The notes: generated by a model not told the origin, from the letters alone. A stretch of 64,000 bases of DNA from Methylobacterium sp. FF17 (GCF_025813715.1 NZ_CP107532.1:744001-808000); one strand, 5' to 3'. Counted from the stretch's first letter, positions 1-9,380 are shown. Numbers and translations are program-made.

Positions 1-467
1 CCGTACACGCTGACCATCTGGCCGTAGACCGTGGTGCCGGCGAAGGCCACGAAGGGCCAGCCGCCCCAGGTGATCCAGCGCGGCACGGCCCGGCCGAGGC
101 TCCAGCGGCTGGCGAATTCGGTGAGCGCCCCTTCGGGACAGAGCACGCCGCACCAGGCCCGGCCGACCACCACCATGCTGACCAGCACGAAGGGCCACCA
201 GATGCCCCAGAAGGCGAATTGGGCGAAGACGGTCAGATCGTTCCACAGGTGCGCGCTGCGCCCGGGCAGGGGCAGGAAGGCCGGCACCGCGACCAGCACG
301 AGGTAGACGGCCACCACGCCCCACTGGATGGTGCGGATGGTGCCGCCATGGCGCTGGAGCCATTGCCCGAAATCGGCGAGCTTCGCGTCGATCCAGGCAT
401 CCCGCCCGGAATCATCCCGACCAGGATCGCGGCCGTCGCGCGGTATGATGGAGGTCGAGACCGCCAT
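1..467 (-). CDS. Polyferredoxin-like 4Fe-4S membrane protein, FtrD type (3' end cut by window)
   Basis: Inner-membrane iron-sulfur protein thought to shuttle electrons for periplasmic iron uptake. Only the first 155 codons or so are inside the window and the frame is open to the edge. After a hydrophilic N-terminus of about 45 residues there are two hydrophobic segments (about 47-68 and 80-101), then the motif WCGVLCPEG with Cys at 106 and 110. That is the NapH/polyferredoxin signature in which a cysteine pair follows a membrane helix. It lies 22 nt downstream of the cupredoxin gene and continues the same operon. Brucella-type systems have the order FtrA (P19), FtrB (cupredoxin), FtrC (Ftr1 permease), FtrD. 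Here the polyferredoxin directly follows the cupredoxin, so an FtrC permease would have to lie beyond the window edge or elsewhere. Family assignment is firm; the exact partner set is inferred. Confidence 0.8.
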   Translation of the reverse strand, partial: MAVSTSIIPRDGRDPGRDDSGRDAWIDAKLADFGQWLQRHGGTIRTIQWGVVAVYLVLVAVPAFLPLPGRSAHLWNDLTVFAQFAFWGIWWPFVLVSMVVVGRAWCGVLCPEGALTEFASRWSLGRAVPRWITWGGWPFVAFAGTTVYGQMVSVY

Positions 468-489
468 GGGGTGCTGCTTCGCCAGATCT

Positions 490-834
490 CTACTTCGCGA
501 CCAGGGTGGCCTTGGAATTCGGGTGGAAGTCGTCGAACACGTCGTAGGTGCCGGGGTCGACCGTGCGGAACACGATGGACGAGGTCGCGCCGGCCGCCAG
601 GGCCTTCTCGCGCTTCAGCTCCACGCTCTCGAACTCCACCGGACTCGTGCCCGTATTGGTGATCTCGAGCTTGAAGCGGGTGTTGGCCGGGACTTCGATG
701 ACGTTCGGGGTGATGGTCCCGTCCTTCATCTCGACCTTGATCACCGGCAAGTCCTGGGCGCGGGCAGGCGCCCCGATCGCGACGAGGCCGGCCGCGAGGG
801 CCGCGGCGGACAGGTAGAGGCGAGCGCTGGCCAT
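490..834 (-). CDS. Periplasmic cupredoxin-domain protein, FtrB-like
   Basis: Small exported cupredoxin-fold protein of 114 residues, probably the oxidase-like partner of the P19 iron protein upstream. A Sec signal peptide covers residues 1-26 and ends in ARA before Gln27. The mature part, with its IEVPANTRFKLEITN strand and late PGTYDVFDDFHP region, matches the beta-sandwich of cupredoxin_1 proteins. There is no cysteine in the protein, so a classical type-1 copper site cannot form; FtrB-like proteins use other ligands. It starts 4 nt after the P19 gene ends and is followed 22 nt later by the polyferredoxin, which supports one transcript. Role in ferrous-iron oxidation during uptake is by analogy to Brucella FtrB. 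Confidence 0.8.
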   Translation of the reverse strand: MASARLYLSAAALAAGLVAIGAPARAQDLPVIKVEMKDGTITPNVIEVPANTRFKLEITNTGTSPVEFESVELKREKALAAGATSSIVFRTVDPGTYDVFDDFHPNSKATLVAK

Positions 835-838
835 GGGC

Positions 839-1396
839 TCAGTAGGCCCCCTTCTTGCCGATGCCCGCGAAGGTGAAGTCCTGGATCACGTCGAAGGGCT
901 TGAACCATTCGGCGACGCCGGTCTCCTTGTCGACGTGGCGGCCGAAATGCCCGTGGGCGCCGGGGGGCGCGACCGTAAGTTTCAGGCGGTAGCGCCCGGG
1001 ACCCGACAGCTTGACGTTGTCCCCGTAATGCGGCCCGTCATTGGCCACCATCGGCATCAGCCCGCCGGAGACCTTCGGTCCGGTGGCGGCCTCGCCCTCC
1101 AGCTTGGTGATCTCGAAGCTGACCGACAGGGCCGGCACCCAGTCGCCTTCGGCGAAGCCGTTGCGATTCTCCTTGGTGGCCCGGATATCGGCCTCCAAGT
1201 GGATGTCGGACTGCGCGGCGGCGCGCATCATGTCCGGCGGGTCCATCTCGATCGGCTGCAGGTAGACGGCGGCGATCTCCAGCCCGCCCTGGATCGTCGG
1301 CGGACCGATCGGCGTCTCCTTCGCCTGCGCGACGCCGGAGAGGGCGCTGCCGGCGAGTAGGGTGGCGAGGGCGAGGGAGGAGAGAATCTTGCGCAT
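839..1396 (-). CDS. P19/Tp34-type periplasmic iron-binding protein, FtrA-like
   Basis: Exported 185-residue metal-binding protein that captures iron in the periplasm for the Ftr-type uptake system. The start at 1396 gives a standard signal peptide (MRKILSSLALATLLAGSALS, cleavage after AQA at 25); a longer open frame to 1474 adds an unlikely leader. The mature protein has the P19 family layout: an LEAAVYL-like first strand region with QPIEMDPPDMM, an LEADIRAT strand, the MPMVANDGPHYGDNVKL segment and a late His-rich loop (GAHGHFGRH). Met and His residues in these positions form the metal site in characterised P19 proteins. First gene of the operon, with a 10-3-10 palindrome about 60 nt upstream. 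Family assignment is confident; the substrate (Fe2+) is inferred from family and neighbours. Confidence 0.87.
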   Translation of the reverse strand: MRKILSSLALATLLAGSALSGVAQAKETPIGPPTIQGGLEIAAVYLQPIEMDPPDMMRAAAQSDIHLEADIRATKENRNGFAEGDWVPALSVSFEITKLEGEAATGPKVSGGLMPMVANDGPHYGDNVKLSGPGRYRLKLTVAPPGAHGHFGRHVDKETGVAEWFKPFDVIQDFTFAGIGKKGAY

Positions 1397-1455
1397 CGTG
1401 GCTAGCGCGTAGACCACCCGCCAAGACAAGCAAAGAGGCTTTTTCGTCACGTTTC

Positions 1456-1478
1456 TAGATCGGAACCATTCCAAACTA
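1456..1478. promoter_or_regulatory. Candidate iron-responsive operator
   Basis: Imperfect palindrome with two 10-base arms around CCA: left arm TAGATCGGAA, right arm TTCCAAACTA. Eight of ten arm positions are complementary. It sits 60 nt upstream of the P19 gene start in the only AT-rich stretch of the 194-nt gap. Size and AT character resemble Irr or Fur boxes of rhizobia, but it is not an exact match to the Irr consensus as I know it. Confidence 0.4.
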
Positions 1479-1590
1479 TAACGTTACTGTGGAAAAATAA
1501 TATTCGGATCGATTTCCAGCACGCCTGCTTGCCCGTGGACAGTCACGCCGGCCGCCGCAGGGGCGTCGATCCCGGATCGGCAAGTTCGCA

Positions 1591-2961
1591 TCAGGTGGCC
1601 GTGGCGCCGGACGCCTCAGCAGGGGCGATCGAGCGGGCAGACCCGAAGGTCCGTCGCGTCAGGCCGGGATAAGCCAGTGCCTGACTGAGCCCGCGTCCCG
1701 CCAGCAGGATCAGGAACGAGAGCCAGAGGCCGCCATTGCCGAGGCCGAGTTCGTGAACGGCGAGCAGGGCCGCTCCGTAGAGCGCGCTCGCGGCGATCAT
1801 CAGGTTGCGCATCGCCCGCGTCCAGGTGGCGCCGATATAGATCCCGTCGAAGGCGAAGGGCAAAGCCGCCATCAGCGGGGCCAGGGCCGCCGGCAGGAGA
1901 TAGAGCCGCGCCATGGCCCGCACCTCGGGGCTGGTGGTGACGGCGTCGATGAAAGCGTGCCCGACGATGAGGAAGCCGCCCGCGATGGCGCCCCCGAAGG
2001 CCAGGCACCAGAGCAGGCTGAGGCGCGCGGCACGCCGGAAGCCCGCCTCGTTCCGGGCGCCCACCGCCTGCCCGCACAGGGTTTCGGCGGCGGTGGCGAA
2101 GCCGTCGAGGAAGAAGCCGCCGATCATAAAGAGATTCCACAGGACGGCATTGGCCGCGAGCACCACGTCGCCGGAGCGCGCGCCGAGCGCCGAGAACAGG
2201 GTGATGCAGCCCACCAGCAGCAGGGTCCGGATCATGACGTCGGCATTCACGCTGAGCATCCGCGCGAGTGCCAGCGGATCGCGCACCACCCGGAACGGCA
2301 CCGCGAAGGGCCGGGACCCGAGGCGCGCGAGCAGGACGAGGCCCAGCCCCGCGCCGACCGCCTCGGCGATCAGGGTAGCGAGCCCTGCGCCCGCGACGCT
2401 CATGTCCGCCCCGAGGACGAAGACCAGGGTCAAGACGATGTTGGTGAGGTTGATGGCGACCTGCAGGATCAGCCCGAGATCGGTCCGCCCTCGGCCCAGC
2501 ACCGAGCCGAGGATGGCGTAGTTCGCCAGGGTGAAGGGCGCGGCGAAGATGCGGATGTGAAAATAAGCTGCCAGCGCCGCGATCACGGCGGGGCTCGCTC
2601 CGCTCAGGCTGAAGGCGGCGCGGCCGATCGGCCCCTGCAGCAGCACGATCACCAGCCCGACGACGACGGCCGCCGCGAGGGCGCGGGCGAGCGTCCGGTC
2701 GACTTCCGCCGCATCCCGCGCGCCCACCGCCTGCGCGGTGAGCCCGGCGGTGGCCATGCGCAGCGACCCGAACGACCAGAAGATCGCGTCGAAGATCACC
2801 GCGCCGAGCGCCATGGCCCCGAGGAGGGCCGCATCCCCCAGCCGGCCGATCACGGCGGCGCCGACGAAGCCGAGCAGCGGCGTCGTGACGTTGGCGAGGG
2901 TCATCGGCAGCGCGAGCGCGAGGACGCGACGGCTGGTGGCCGGTTGGTTGGAGGGCGTCAT
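1591..2961 (-). CDS. MATE family multidrug/metabolite exporter
   Basis: Inner-membrane cation-coupled exporter of 456 residues with about twelve hydrophobic segments and the MATE twofold repeat. The N-terminal part carries the family pattern ALPMTLANVTTPLLGFV followed by an inward loop and a GSLRMATAGLTAQAVG helix. A second copy of this pattern (LWNLFMIGGFFLDGFATAAE) begins near the middle. It looks closest to the DinF branch. I start at the ATG at 2961; a longer frame to 3027 overlaps the upstream gene and adds a non-membrane leader. It lies 31 nt downstream of the DUF971 gene and is probably co-transcribed with it. Substrate cannot be told from the sequence. Confidence 0.88.
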   Translation of the reverse strand: MTPSNQPATSRRVLALALPMTLANVTTPLLGFVGAAVIGRLGDAALLGAMALGAVIFDAIFWSFGSLRMATAGLTAQAVGARDAAEVDRTLARALAAAVVVGLVIVLLQGPIGRAAFSLSGASPAVIAALAAYFHIRIFAAPFTLANYAILGSVLGRGRTDLGLILQVAINLTNIVLTLVFVLGADMSVAGAGLATLIAEAVGAGLGLVLLARLGSRPFAVPFRVVRDPLALARMLSVNADVMIRTLLLVGCITLFSALGARSGDVVLAANAVLWNLFMIGGFFLDGFATAAETLCGQAVGARNEAGFRRAARLSLLWCLAFGGAIAGGFLIVGHAFIDAVTTSPEVRAMARLYLLPAALAPLMAALPFAFDGIYIGATWTRAMRNLMIAASALYGAALLAVHELGLGNGGLWLSFLILLAGRGLSQALAYPGLTRRTFGSARSIAPAEASGATAT

Positions 2962-2992
2962 ACGGCGGACTTTCGGCGGGCGGGCGATCCGG

Positions 2993-3457
2993 TCAGTGGC
3001 AGCCGCAACCGCTGCCGCAGCTTCCACCGCCCTCGCTCGGGGTGGCGGCGGGCTTCGCGGCTCGGCGCATCGGGTCGCGGCTCAGGCCCCTCTCCTCCAG
3101 CTCGGACAGGTAGGTCGCCCAGCGGTTCCGGTACTCCCGCCCGAGGTCGTAGAGATAGGTCCAGCCGAACAGGCCGGTATCGTGCATGTCGTCGAAGGTC
3201 AGCTTGACCGCGTAGTTGCCGATCGGCTCGACCTTGAGGATCGCCACGTCGCGCTTGCCGCCCACGACCTTGCGCTCGGACGGCGAATGCCCCTGCACCT
3301 CGGCCGAGGGGCTCGACACCCGCAGGTACTCCGCCGGCAGGGCGAAGCGCCCGCCATCCTCGAAGGCGACGTTGAGACTACGCTTGTCGCCCGAAAGCCG
3401 GATCTCGGTGGGCCAGCGCTCGGGCACCGCGTGCGGATCGACAGCCTGTCCGCTCAT
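2993..3457 (-). CDS. DUF971 (GBBH-like N-terminal) protein with Cys-rich tail
   Basis: 154-residue cytoplasmic protein whose core (about 15-125) is the DUF971 domain, also found at the N-terminus of gamma-butyrobetaine hydroxylase and in some Fe-S assembly proteins. Supporting pattern: [20 protein letters not shown] at the start, [15 protein letters not shown] in the middle and [12 protein letters not shown] near the end. The last dozen residues read [12 protein letters not shown], a short Gly/Cys/His tail that looks metal binding. The start at 3457 (ATG) is preferred over 3559 because the extra leader does not resemble the family. It is divergent from moaA with about 185 nt between, so the two may share a promoter region. 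Function unknown; a metal or Fe-S role would fit tail and family. Confidence 0.82.
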   Translation of the reverse strand: MSGQAVDPHAVPERWPTEIRLSGDKRSLNVAFEDGGRFALPAEYLRVSSPSAEVQGHSPSERKVVGGKRDVAILKVEPIGNYAVKLTFDDMHDTGLFGWTYLYDLGREYRNRWATYLSELEERGLSRDPMRRAAKPAATPSEGGGSCGSGCGCH

Positions 3458-3641
3458 GTCAGAGTCCTCGTTCAAGACGTCGGGTTTGCGGGATACCGGA
3501 GTTGCAGGATACCGGATTGCATGGGGCCGCGACCTCTGCAAACTTGCCCCTGGCTGCACGAGACCTCATATGACGTCCATGCTAGGTTCGTCATCCGACC
3601 GCGCCAACGTTTCATCACCCCAACAGAGCACAGAATCCCGC

Positions 3642-4679
3642 ATGTGGGGTCCCCGCGCCACCGACGACGCCGCTCCGGTCGCACCTGCGCCGCTGATCGA
3701 CCCGTTCCAGCGGGCGATTACCTACCTGCGCATCTCCGTGACCGACCGTTGCGACCTGCGTTGCGTCTACTGCATGTCCGACGACATGCAGTTCCTGCCA
3801 AAGCGCGACCTGCTGTCCCTGGAAGAACTCGACCGGCTCTGCGCCGTCTTCATCCAGCGCGGGGTACGGAAACTGCGCATCACCGGCGGCGAGCCGCTGG
3901 TGCGGCGGGACATCATGCACCTGTTCCGGCGCCTGTCCCGACACCTCGATACGGGTGCCCTGGAAGAGCTGACGATGACCACGAACGGCACGCAGCTCGG
4001 CCGCTTCGCCCCGGAGCTGGCCGCCCTCGGCGTGCGTCGCGTCAACGTCTCCCTCGACACCCTCGACCCGGACAAGTTCCGCGCGGTGACCCGCCGTGGT
4101 GATCTGAAGGTCGTGCTCGACGGTATCGAGACGGCGCGGAAAGCCGGCATCAAGGTCAAGATCAACGCGGTGGCGCTCAAGGGCGTCAACGAGGACGAGA
4201 TCGCCGATATGATCGCCTGGGCCCATGGCGACGGCATGGACATGACGCTGATCGAAGTGATGCCGCTCGGCGAGATCGAGGGCGACCGCACCGACCAGTT
4301 CCTGCCGCTATCCGTGGCACGGGCCCGGCTCGAGCAGCGCTACACCATGACCCCCCTGCCCGATCGCACCGGTGGCCCGGCCCGATACGTGCGCATCGCC
4401 GAGACCGGCGGGCGTCTCGGCTTCATCACGCCGCTGACCCACAATTTCTGCGAAAGCTGCAACCGGGTGCGCCTGACCTGTACGGGCAAGCTCTACATGT
4501 GCCTCGGCCAGGAGGACGCCGCCGATCTGCGCGCGGCCTTGCGCGCCTCGCCCGACGACGCTCTGGTGACCCAGGCGGTGATCGACGCCATCGCGCGCAA
4601 GCCCAAGGGCCATGACTTCGTCATCGAACGGGCGCGTCCGGCGGCCGTTCCGCGCCACATGAGCGTCACCGGCGGATAA
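3642..4679 (+). CDS. moaA: GTP 3',8-cyclase MoaA
   Basis: Radical-SAM enzyme that with MoaC turns GTP into cyclic pyranopterin monophosphate, the first step of molybdenum-cofactor synthesis. With the ATG at 3642 it is 345 residues, normal for the family. The N-terminal SAM cluster CDLRCVYC uses Cys37, 41 and 44. The C-terminal GTP-binding cluster CESCN with a later Cys gives Cys270, 273 and 287. The protein ends in the essential Gly-Gly (SVTGG), and GGEPLVR and RVNVSLDTL are also present. In-frame ATGs at 3570 and 3579 would add 21-24 residues; no clear ribosome site separates the choices. moaC and other mo genes are not in the window. Confidence 0.95.
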   Translation: MWGPRATDDAAPVAPAPLIDPFQRAITYLRISVTDRCDLRCVYCMSDDMQFLPKRDLLSLEELDRLCAVFIQRGVRKLRITGGEPLVRRDIMHLFRRLSRHLDTGALEELTMTTNGTQLGRFAPELAALGVRRVNVSLDTLDPDKFRAVTRRGDLKVVLDGIETARKAGIKVKINAVALKGVNEDEIADMIAWAHGDGMDMTLIEVMPLGEIEGDRTDQFLPLSVARARLEQRYTMTPLPDRTGGPARYVRIAETGGRLGFITPLTHNFCESCNRVRLTCTGKLYMCLGQEDAADLRAALRASPDDALVTQAVIDAIARKPKGHDFVIERARPAAVPRHMSVTGG

Positions 4680-4756
4680 GTCTTCCCGGTGGTTTGACCG
4701 TCGCAAGTATCGCCCCTAGACCCCGCGCGTATTCAAGATACGAGCGGGAGATGACA

Positions 4757-5623
4757 ATGGCGAAGGTCGCGTTTCTGGGCCTCGGCGTGATGGGTGGGCC
4801 GATGGCGCGCCACCTCGCCAAGAAGGGCCACGAGGTCACCGTCTACAACCGCACCACCGCGAAGGCCGAGGCCTGGGTCGCCGAGCACGGCGGGGCTTTC
4901 GCCGCGACGCCGCGTGAAGCGGCCAAGGGCCAGGAGATCGTCTTCGCCTGCGTGGGCAACGACGACGACCTGCGCAGCGTCACGCTGGGCGCGGACGGCG
5001 CCTTCGCCGGCATGGAGAAGGGCGCGGTCTTCGTCGACCACACCACTGCCTCGGCCGAAATCGCCCGCGAGCTCGCCGAGGCGGCAGATGCCGCCGGGCT
5101 CGCCTTCATCGACGCCCCCGTCTCGGGTGGGCAGGCGGGCGCCGAGAACGCCGCGCTCACCGTGATGTGCGGCGGCGACACCGAGACCTATGCCCGCGTC
5201 GAACCCGCGATCCTGTGCTTTGCCCGCGCCAGCCGCCTGATGGGCCCGTCGGGCTCCGGCCAGCTCACCAAGATGGTCAACCAGATCGCCATCGCGGGCC
5301 TCGTCCAGGGCCTGTCGGAGGCGGTGCACTTCGCCAAGCGCGCGGGCCTCGACGTGGAGTCGGTGCTGGAGGTGATCTCCAAGGGGGCTGCCGGTTCCTG
5401 GCAGATGGAGAACCGGGGCAAGACCATGATCGCCCAGAAGTTCGACTTCGGCTTCGCGGTCGACTGGATGCGCAAGGATCTGGGCATCCTGCTCACCGAA
5501 GCCCGTCGCAACGGCGCGCAGCTGCCCGTCACCGCGCTGGTCGACCAGTTCTACGCCGACGTGCAGGCCATGGGCGGCAACCGCTGGGACACCTCCGCCC
5601 TCATCGCCCGCCTGGAAAAGTAA
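4757..5623 (+). CDS. NAD(P)-dependent beta-hydroxyacid dehydrogenase (3-hydroxyisobutyrate dehydrogenase family)
   Basis: 288-residue soluble oxidoreductase. The N-terminal Rossmann fold opens with [15 protein letters not shown], the dinucleotide motif with a Gly/Met pattern. It is followed by NRTTAKAE, where the Arg after the second strand suggests preference for NADP. The substrate motif [19 protein letters not shown] and the catalytic Lys in KMVNQIAI are intact, as is the all-alpha C-terminal domain ending [11 protein letters not shown]. The start at 4757 has GGGAG six bases upstream. Family members act on 3-hydroxyisobutyrate, tartronate semialdehyde, glyoxylate or succinic semialdehyde; sequence alone does not choose. 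The 3' end overlaps the convergent miaA by 23 nt. Confidence 0.9.
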   Translation: MAKVAFLGLGVMGGPMARHLAKKGHEVTVYNRTTAKAEAWVAEHGGAFAATPREAAKGQEIVFACVGNDDDLRSVTLGADGAFAGMEKGAVFVDHTTASAEIARELAEAADAAGLAFIDAPVSGGQAGAENAALTVMCGGDTETYARVEPAILCFARASRLMGPSGSGQLTKMVNQIAIAGLVQGLSEAVHFAKRAGLDVESVLEVISKGAAGSWQMENRGKTMIAQKFDFGFAVDWMRKDLGILLTEARRNGAQLPVTALVDQFYADVQAMGGNRWDTSALIARLEK

Positions 5624-6578
5624 GCGCCGCCCGCGCCCGCCCGAGGGCTGCCTCGGGCGGGGTCCAGAGCCAGTCCGTCCCCATCTGGTGGCGGAACCAG
5701 GTGAATTGCCGCTTGGCATAGCGGCGCGTATCGCCCTGCCCCCGCTGGATCGCTTCGCTCAAGGGAATCGCCCCGTCGAGATGGGCGATCAGGCCGGGCA
5801 CCCCGTGGGCGCGCATGATCGGCAGCAGCGGGTCGAGGCGGCGCGCATGCAGAGCCGCCACCTCGTCGAGGGCGCCGCCCGCCACCATCGCGGAGAAGCG
5901 CGCATCGATGGCCTGGCGCAGGGTCTCACGCTCGGGCGCCAGGAACAGCTTCAGCAGGGGCAGGCCGGCGAGCGGCCCGGGGGTGCGGGCGCCGTGGAAC
6001 GCCGCGATGGGCCGGCCGGTCGCGGCGAGGACTTCGAGGGCCCGCATGATCCGGGCACGGTCGCTCGGGCGCAGGGCTTCGGCGCCGGCGGGATCGTCGC
6101 GCGCGAGTTCGGCGTGAAGGTCCTCCGTCGCCCGCCCCTCCACCCGCGCCCGCATCGCGCTCCGGACCGCCTCTGGCACCGGGGGCAACTCCGAGAGCCC
6201 CTCCTCCAGCGCGCGAAAGTACAGGCCGGTGCCGCCGACGAAGATCGGCAGGCGGCCCTCCGCGCGCAGCGCCTCGAACACTGGTGCCGCCTCGCGGGCG
6301 AAATGCCCGGCCGAATAGTTCACCGACCCGTCGACATGCCCGTAGAGGCGATGCGGGGCGCGGGCCTCCTCCGCTTCGTCCGGGCGGGCGGAGAGGCGGC
6401 GCAGGTCGGCATAGACCTGCATCGAATCGGTATTGATCACCACCCCGTCGAGGTCGCGGGCGAGTTGTAGGGCGAGCCCTGACTTGCCCGAGGCTGTCGG
6501 CCCTGCGATGAGGATCGCCGCCGGCAGGACCTGCGCGTGCGTCCCTTGCGCGTGCGTGCGTTGCGTGACCGGCGGCAC
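5601..6578 (-). CDS. miaA: tRNA dimethylallyltransferase MiaA
   Basis: Transfers a dimethylallyl group to N6 of A37 in tRNAs that read codons starting with U. The P-loop GPTASGKS is near residue 26, followed by the substrate-binding DSMQVYADL, the [10 protein letters not shown] segment, the [12 protein letters not shown] region and [13 protein letters not shown] near the C-terminus, all standard for MiaA. Start is uncertain. I use the GTG at 6578, which keeps a 19-nt gap to the divergent serB; an ATG at 6686 would overlap serB by 89 nt. The short leader contains a THAQ-G-THAQ duplication. Confidence 0.93.
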   Translation of the reverse strand: MPPVTQRTHAQGTHAQVLPAAILIAGPTASGKSGLALQLARDLDGVVINTDSMQVYADLRRLSARPDEAEEARAPHRLYGHVDGSVNYSAGHFAREAAPVFEALRAEGRLPIFVGGTGLYFRALEEGLSELPPVPEAVRSAMRARVEGRATEDLHAELARDDPAGAEALRPSDRARIMRALEVLAATGRPIAAFHGARTPGPLAGLPLLKLFLAPERETLRQAIDARFSAMVAGGALDEVAALHARRLDPLLPIMRAHGVPGLIAHLDGAIPLSEAIQRGQGDTRRYAKRQFTWFRHQMGTDWLWTPPEAALGRARAALTFPGGR

Positions 6579-6597
6579 TGGCGTGGAAAGCTCCCGG

Positions 6598-7494
6598 ATG
6601 AGTCTCGTCGCGATCCTGATAGCAAACGAGGGCCGCCCCGCCATCACCGATGCGGTGCTGGCCGAGACCCGGGCGGTGATGCGCACCGAGCATCAGCCCC
6701 GCATCCTGCACGGCGAGGTGGCGGCGGAGGTGCTGGTACCGGGTGCGCCCGGGGATGCGCCGGCCCTGGCCCGGCGCCTGCGGGCGGCGCTGGCCTCCGA
6801 GCCCATCGATGTGGCGGTGCTGAGCGCGGGCCCGCACCGGCGCAAGCGCCTGTTCCTCGCCGACATGGATTCCACCATGATCGAGCAGGAATGCATCGAC
6901 GAACTGGCCGACACGATCGGCCTCAAGGATCGCGTCGCCGCCATCACCGAGCGGGCGATGCGGGGCGAGATCGCCTTCGGCCCGGCCCTGCGCGAGCGCG
7001 TCGCCCTCCTGCGCGACGTGCCCGTGGCCAAGATCGACGCTCTGATCGCCGAGCGCATCACCCTGACGCCGGGTGGGCGCACCCTGGTCCAGACGATGAA
7101 GGCGCACGGCACCCACACCTGCCTGATCTCGGGGGGCTTCACCCTGTTCACCGGGCCGGTCTCGGCGAAGATCGGCTTCGACGAGGCCCATGCCACCACC
7201 CTCGGGATCCGGGACGGACACCTCACCGGCGAGGTCATCGAGCCGATCGTGGACAAGGCGACGAAGCGCGCGACCCTGATCAGCCTGCGCGACCGCTTCG
7301 GCCTCGACCCCGCCGACACCCTTGCGGTGGGCGACGGGGCCAACGACCTCGACATGATCGGCGAAGCCGGCCTCGGCGTCGCGTTCCGGGCCAAGCCGAA
7401 GGTCGCGGCCTCCGCACAGGTGCGCATCGACCACGGCGACCTCACGGCCCTGCTGTACCTGCAGGGGTATTCCTCGGCCGAGTTCGTCGGCTGA
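6598..7494 (+). CDS. serB: Phosphoserine phosphatase SerB
   Basis: Last enzyme of serine synthesis, hydrolysing O-phosphoserine. The HAD-superfamily catalytic motif DMDSTM gives the nucleophile Asp89 and acid Asp91. It is followed by EQECIDELA, motif II SGGFTLF, and motif [24 protein letters not shown]. The first 80 residues form the ACT-like regulatory domain usual in proteobacterial SerB. Length 298 is typical. Divergent from miaA, an arrangement I recall as common in Rhizobiales. Confidence 0.95.
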   Translation: MSLVAILIANEGRPAITDAVLAETRAVMRTEHQPRILHGEVAAEVLVPGAPGDAPALARRLRAALASEPIDVAVLSAGPHRRKRLFLADMDSTMIEQECIDELADTIGLKDRVAAITERAMRGEIAFGPALRERVALLRDVPVAKIDALIAERITLTPGGRTLVQTMKAHGTHTCLISGGFTLFTGPVSAKIGFDEAHATTLGIRDGHLTGEVIEPIVDKATKRATLISLRDRFGLDPADTLAVGDGANDLDMIGEAGLGVAFRAKPKVAASAQVRIDHGDLTALLYLQGYSSAEFVG

Positions 7495-7521
7495 TCGGCC
7501 TCCGGATAGCGCAGGAGCCTC

Positions 7522-7625
7522 TCCTCCCCCTAGTGGGGAGGAATTGGGGGGGTGGTTGAGCGACCCTCGGGCGATGGCGGCTGGCGGCCCGCCCCCACCC
7601 TGGCCCCTCCCCACTGGGGGATGGG
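7522..7625. repeat. GC-rich intergenic palindromic repeat (two hairpins)
   Basis: The gap between serB and the convergent protease gene holds two GC-rich palindromes. TCCTCCCC (7522-7529) pairs with GGGGAGGA (7535-7542) over a 5-base loop. TCCCC (7608-7612) pairs with GGGGA (7617-7621), extended past a bulge by CCC/GGG. Runs such as CCCCCACCC and TGGCCCCTCCCC recur in a related form at 18506-18541, so this is probably a dispersed intergenic repeat rather than a simple terminator. Confidence 0.6.
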
Positions 7626-7644
7626 AAGTTCACCTCGACAAAGC

Positions 7645-7671
7645 AAAACCGCCGCCCTCTGGGGCGGTGGC
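7645..7671 (-). terminator. Rho-independent terminator of the Do-type protease gene
   Basis: On the minus strand CCACCGCCC, a short loop and GGGCGGCGG form a nine-pair stem with one mismatch, followed at once by TTTTG. It lies 28 nt after the stop codon of the protease gene. Confidence 0.75.
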
Positions 7672-7698
7672 TTCGTGTTCAGACCCTTGGTCCGGAGA

Positions 7699-9234
7699 TC
7701 AATCGAGGCCGAGGGCCACGAAGCGCACGTCGCCGCTTGCGCTGGCCACGAGGAGCAGCACCGACTTGCGGCCGTCCTTCTTCAACTGGTCGACGCGCTT
7801 GGTCACGTCGGCGGGGGTGTTCACCGCCTCCTGACCGACCTCGACGATGACCTCGCCGGGCTTGATCTGCTTGTCGGCCGCCGTGGAGTTCGGGTCGACC
7901 CGGGTGACGAGGACACCCTTCAGGCCGTCCTTGAGGCTGAAGCGCTTGCGCGCCTCGTCGGTGATGCCGCTCAGGTTCAGGCCGAGCGCCTGACGCACCG
8001 CGCTCTCCGCCTCCGGCTGCTTGACGCTGGCGAGCTGCGGCTTCTCGGTATCCTCCAGGCGACCGAGGGTGACGGATTTGGTGGTCTCCGCCCCTTTACG
8101 GAGAATGAGCACCTCGACGGTCTTGCCGACCGGCGTGGAGGCGACGATGCGCGGCAGGTCGCTCGACGACTTCACCGCCGTGCCGTTGAACTTGACGATC
8201 ACGTCGCCGATCTCGAGCCCGGCCGTCTTGGCGGGGCCCTTCTCGTCGACGCCGGCGACCAAGGCGCCCTTGACGCCGTCCTTCATGTCGAGGGCTTCGG
8301 CCGTGGTCTCGTCCACGTTCTGAATGCGCACGCCGAGCCAGCCGCGGCGGACCTCGCCGAACTCGCGAAGCTGGTCGATGACCTGCGAGGCGTTGTTGGA
8401 TGGGACGGCGAAACCGATGCCGACCGAGCCGCCGGTGGGCGACAGGATCGCGGTGTTGATGCCGATGACCTCGCCGTTCATGTTGAACAGCGGCCCGCCG
8501 GAATTGCCCTTGTTGATGGCCGCATCCGTCTGGATGTAGTTGTCGTAAGGGCCCGATTCGATGTTGCGGCCGCGGGCCGAGACGATGCCGGCCGAGACCG
8601 AGCCGCCGAGGCCGAACGGGTTGCCGATGGCGATGACCCAGTCGCCGGGGCGCATCTTCTCGGAATCGCCGAACGGCACGGCCTTCAGGGGCTTACCGGG
8701 CTCGGGCTTCACCCGCAGCACCGCCAGGTCGATCTTCGGATCCTTGCCGATGATCTCGGCCTTCAGCTTGCTGCCGTTGTGCAGGATGACCTGGATGTCG
8801 TTGGCGTCGCCGATGACGTGGTTGTTCGTCACGACGATGCCGGACGCATCGATGATGAAGCCGGACCCGAGGGAGTTCGATTTCCGCTGCGGGCGGGCAC
8901 GCTCGGATTCGCTCCGGTCCCCGCCGCCGCGCTGGCCGCGCTTGTTGAAGAACTCCTCGAAGAGGTCCTCGAACGGTGTCCCGGGCGGAAGCTGCGGCCC
9001 GGACCGGGGGTTCGTGCGCGCCTCGACGGTGGTGGAGGCGGAGATGTTGACCACCGCATCAGTGACCTGATCCGCGAGGTCGGCGAGGGATTCTGGTCCC
9101 TTGGCGAAGGCAGGCGCGGACAGGCCCGTCAGCGCGACCGAGGTCGTGAGCGTCGCGGCGGCCAGGGCCGAGCGGAGAGTGTGGCGCAGCGCTCGGGAAC
9201 GTGGCGCCCGGACGGCGCTCGCAACGGGGACCAT
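7699..9234 (-). CDS. Do family serine endopeptidase (DegP/MucD-like)
   Basis: Periplasmic protease/chaperone of 511 residues that degrades misfolded envelope proteins. A signal peptide with a hydrophobic core at about 20-43 ends near AFA. The trypsin-like domain shows the full triad: His139 in VVTNNHVIG, Asp169 in PKIDLAVLRV, Ser245 in NKGNSGGPL. Two PDZ domains follow at about 290-370 and 400-505 (RRGWLGVRIQ and LKGVLVTRVDPNSTA mark them). Residues 73-120 are a Gly/Arg/Ser-rich linker. The ATG at 9234 has AGAGG upstream and removes an unlikely 47-residue leader. It lies just downstream of hflKC, a common alphaproteobacterial grouping that joins membrane and periplasmic protein quality control. 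Confidence 0.94.
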   Translation of the reverse strand: MVPVASAVRAPRSRALRHTLRSALAAATLTTSVALTGLSAPAFAKGPESLADLADQVTDAVVNISASTTVEARTNPRSGPQLPPGTPFEDLFEEFFNKRGQRGGGDRSESERARPQRKSNSLGSGFIIDASGIVVTNNHVIGDANDIQVILHNGSKLKAEIIGKDPKIDLAVLRVKPEPGKPLKAVPFGDSEKMRPGDWVIAIGNPFGLGGSVSAGIVSARGRNIESGPYDNYIQTDAAINKGNSGGPLFNMNGEVIGINTAILSPTGGSVGIGFAVPSNNASQVIDQLREFGEVRRGWLGVRIQNVDETTAEALDMKDGVKGALVAGVDEKGPAKTAGLEIGDVIVKFNGTAVKSSSDLPRIVASTPVGKTVEVLILRKGAETTKSVTLGRLEDTEKPQLASVKQPEAESAVRQALGLNLSGITDEARKRFSLKDGLKGVLVTRVDPNSTAADKQIKPGEVIVEVGQEAVNTPADVTKRVDQLKKDGRKSVLLLVASASGDVRFVALGLD

Positions 9235-9380
9235 GGAAGACCTCTTGGTGTGCAACGATATCCTGGGCGGCTCTCGCGAAGGACCCGCCGCGCCGGCCTG
9301 CCCCGATGAGACGGGCGGCCGGGGACGAACGTCGCGCGAAGCACTCTTAGATCGTCCGGGATGCCCGCCGATCAAGAGTC

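Noticed and set aside
1753..3207. 484-codon open frame on the plus strand opposite the MATE gene
   Set aside because: GC-rich antisense shadow; composition dominated by Arg, Glu, Gly, Gln.
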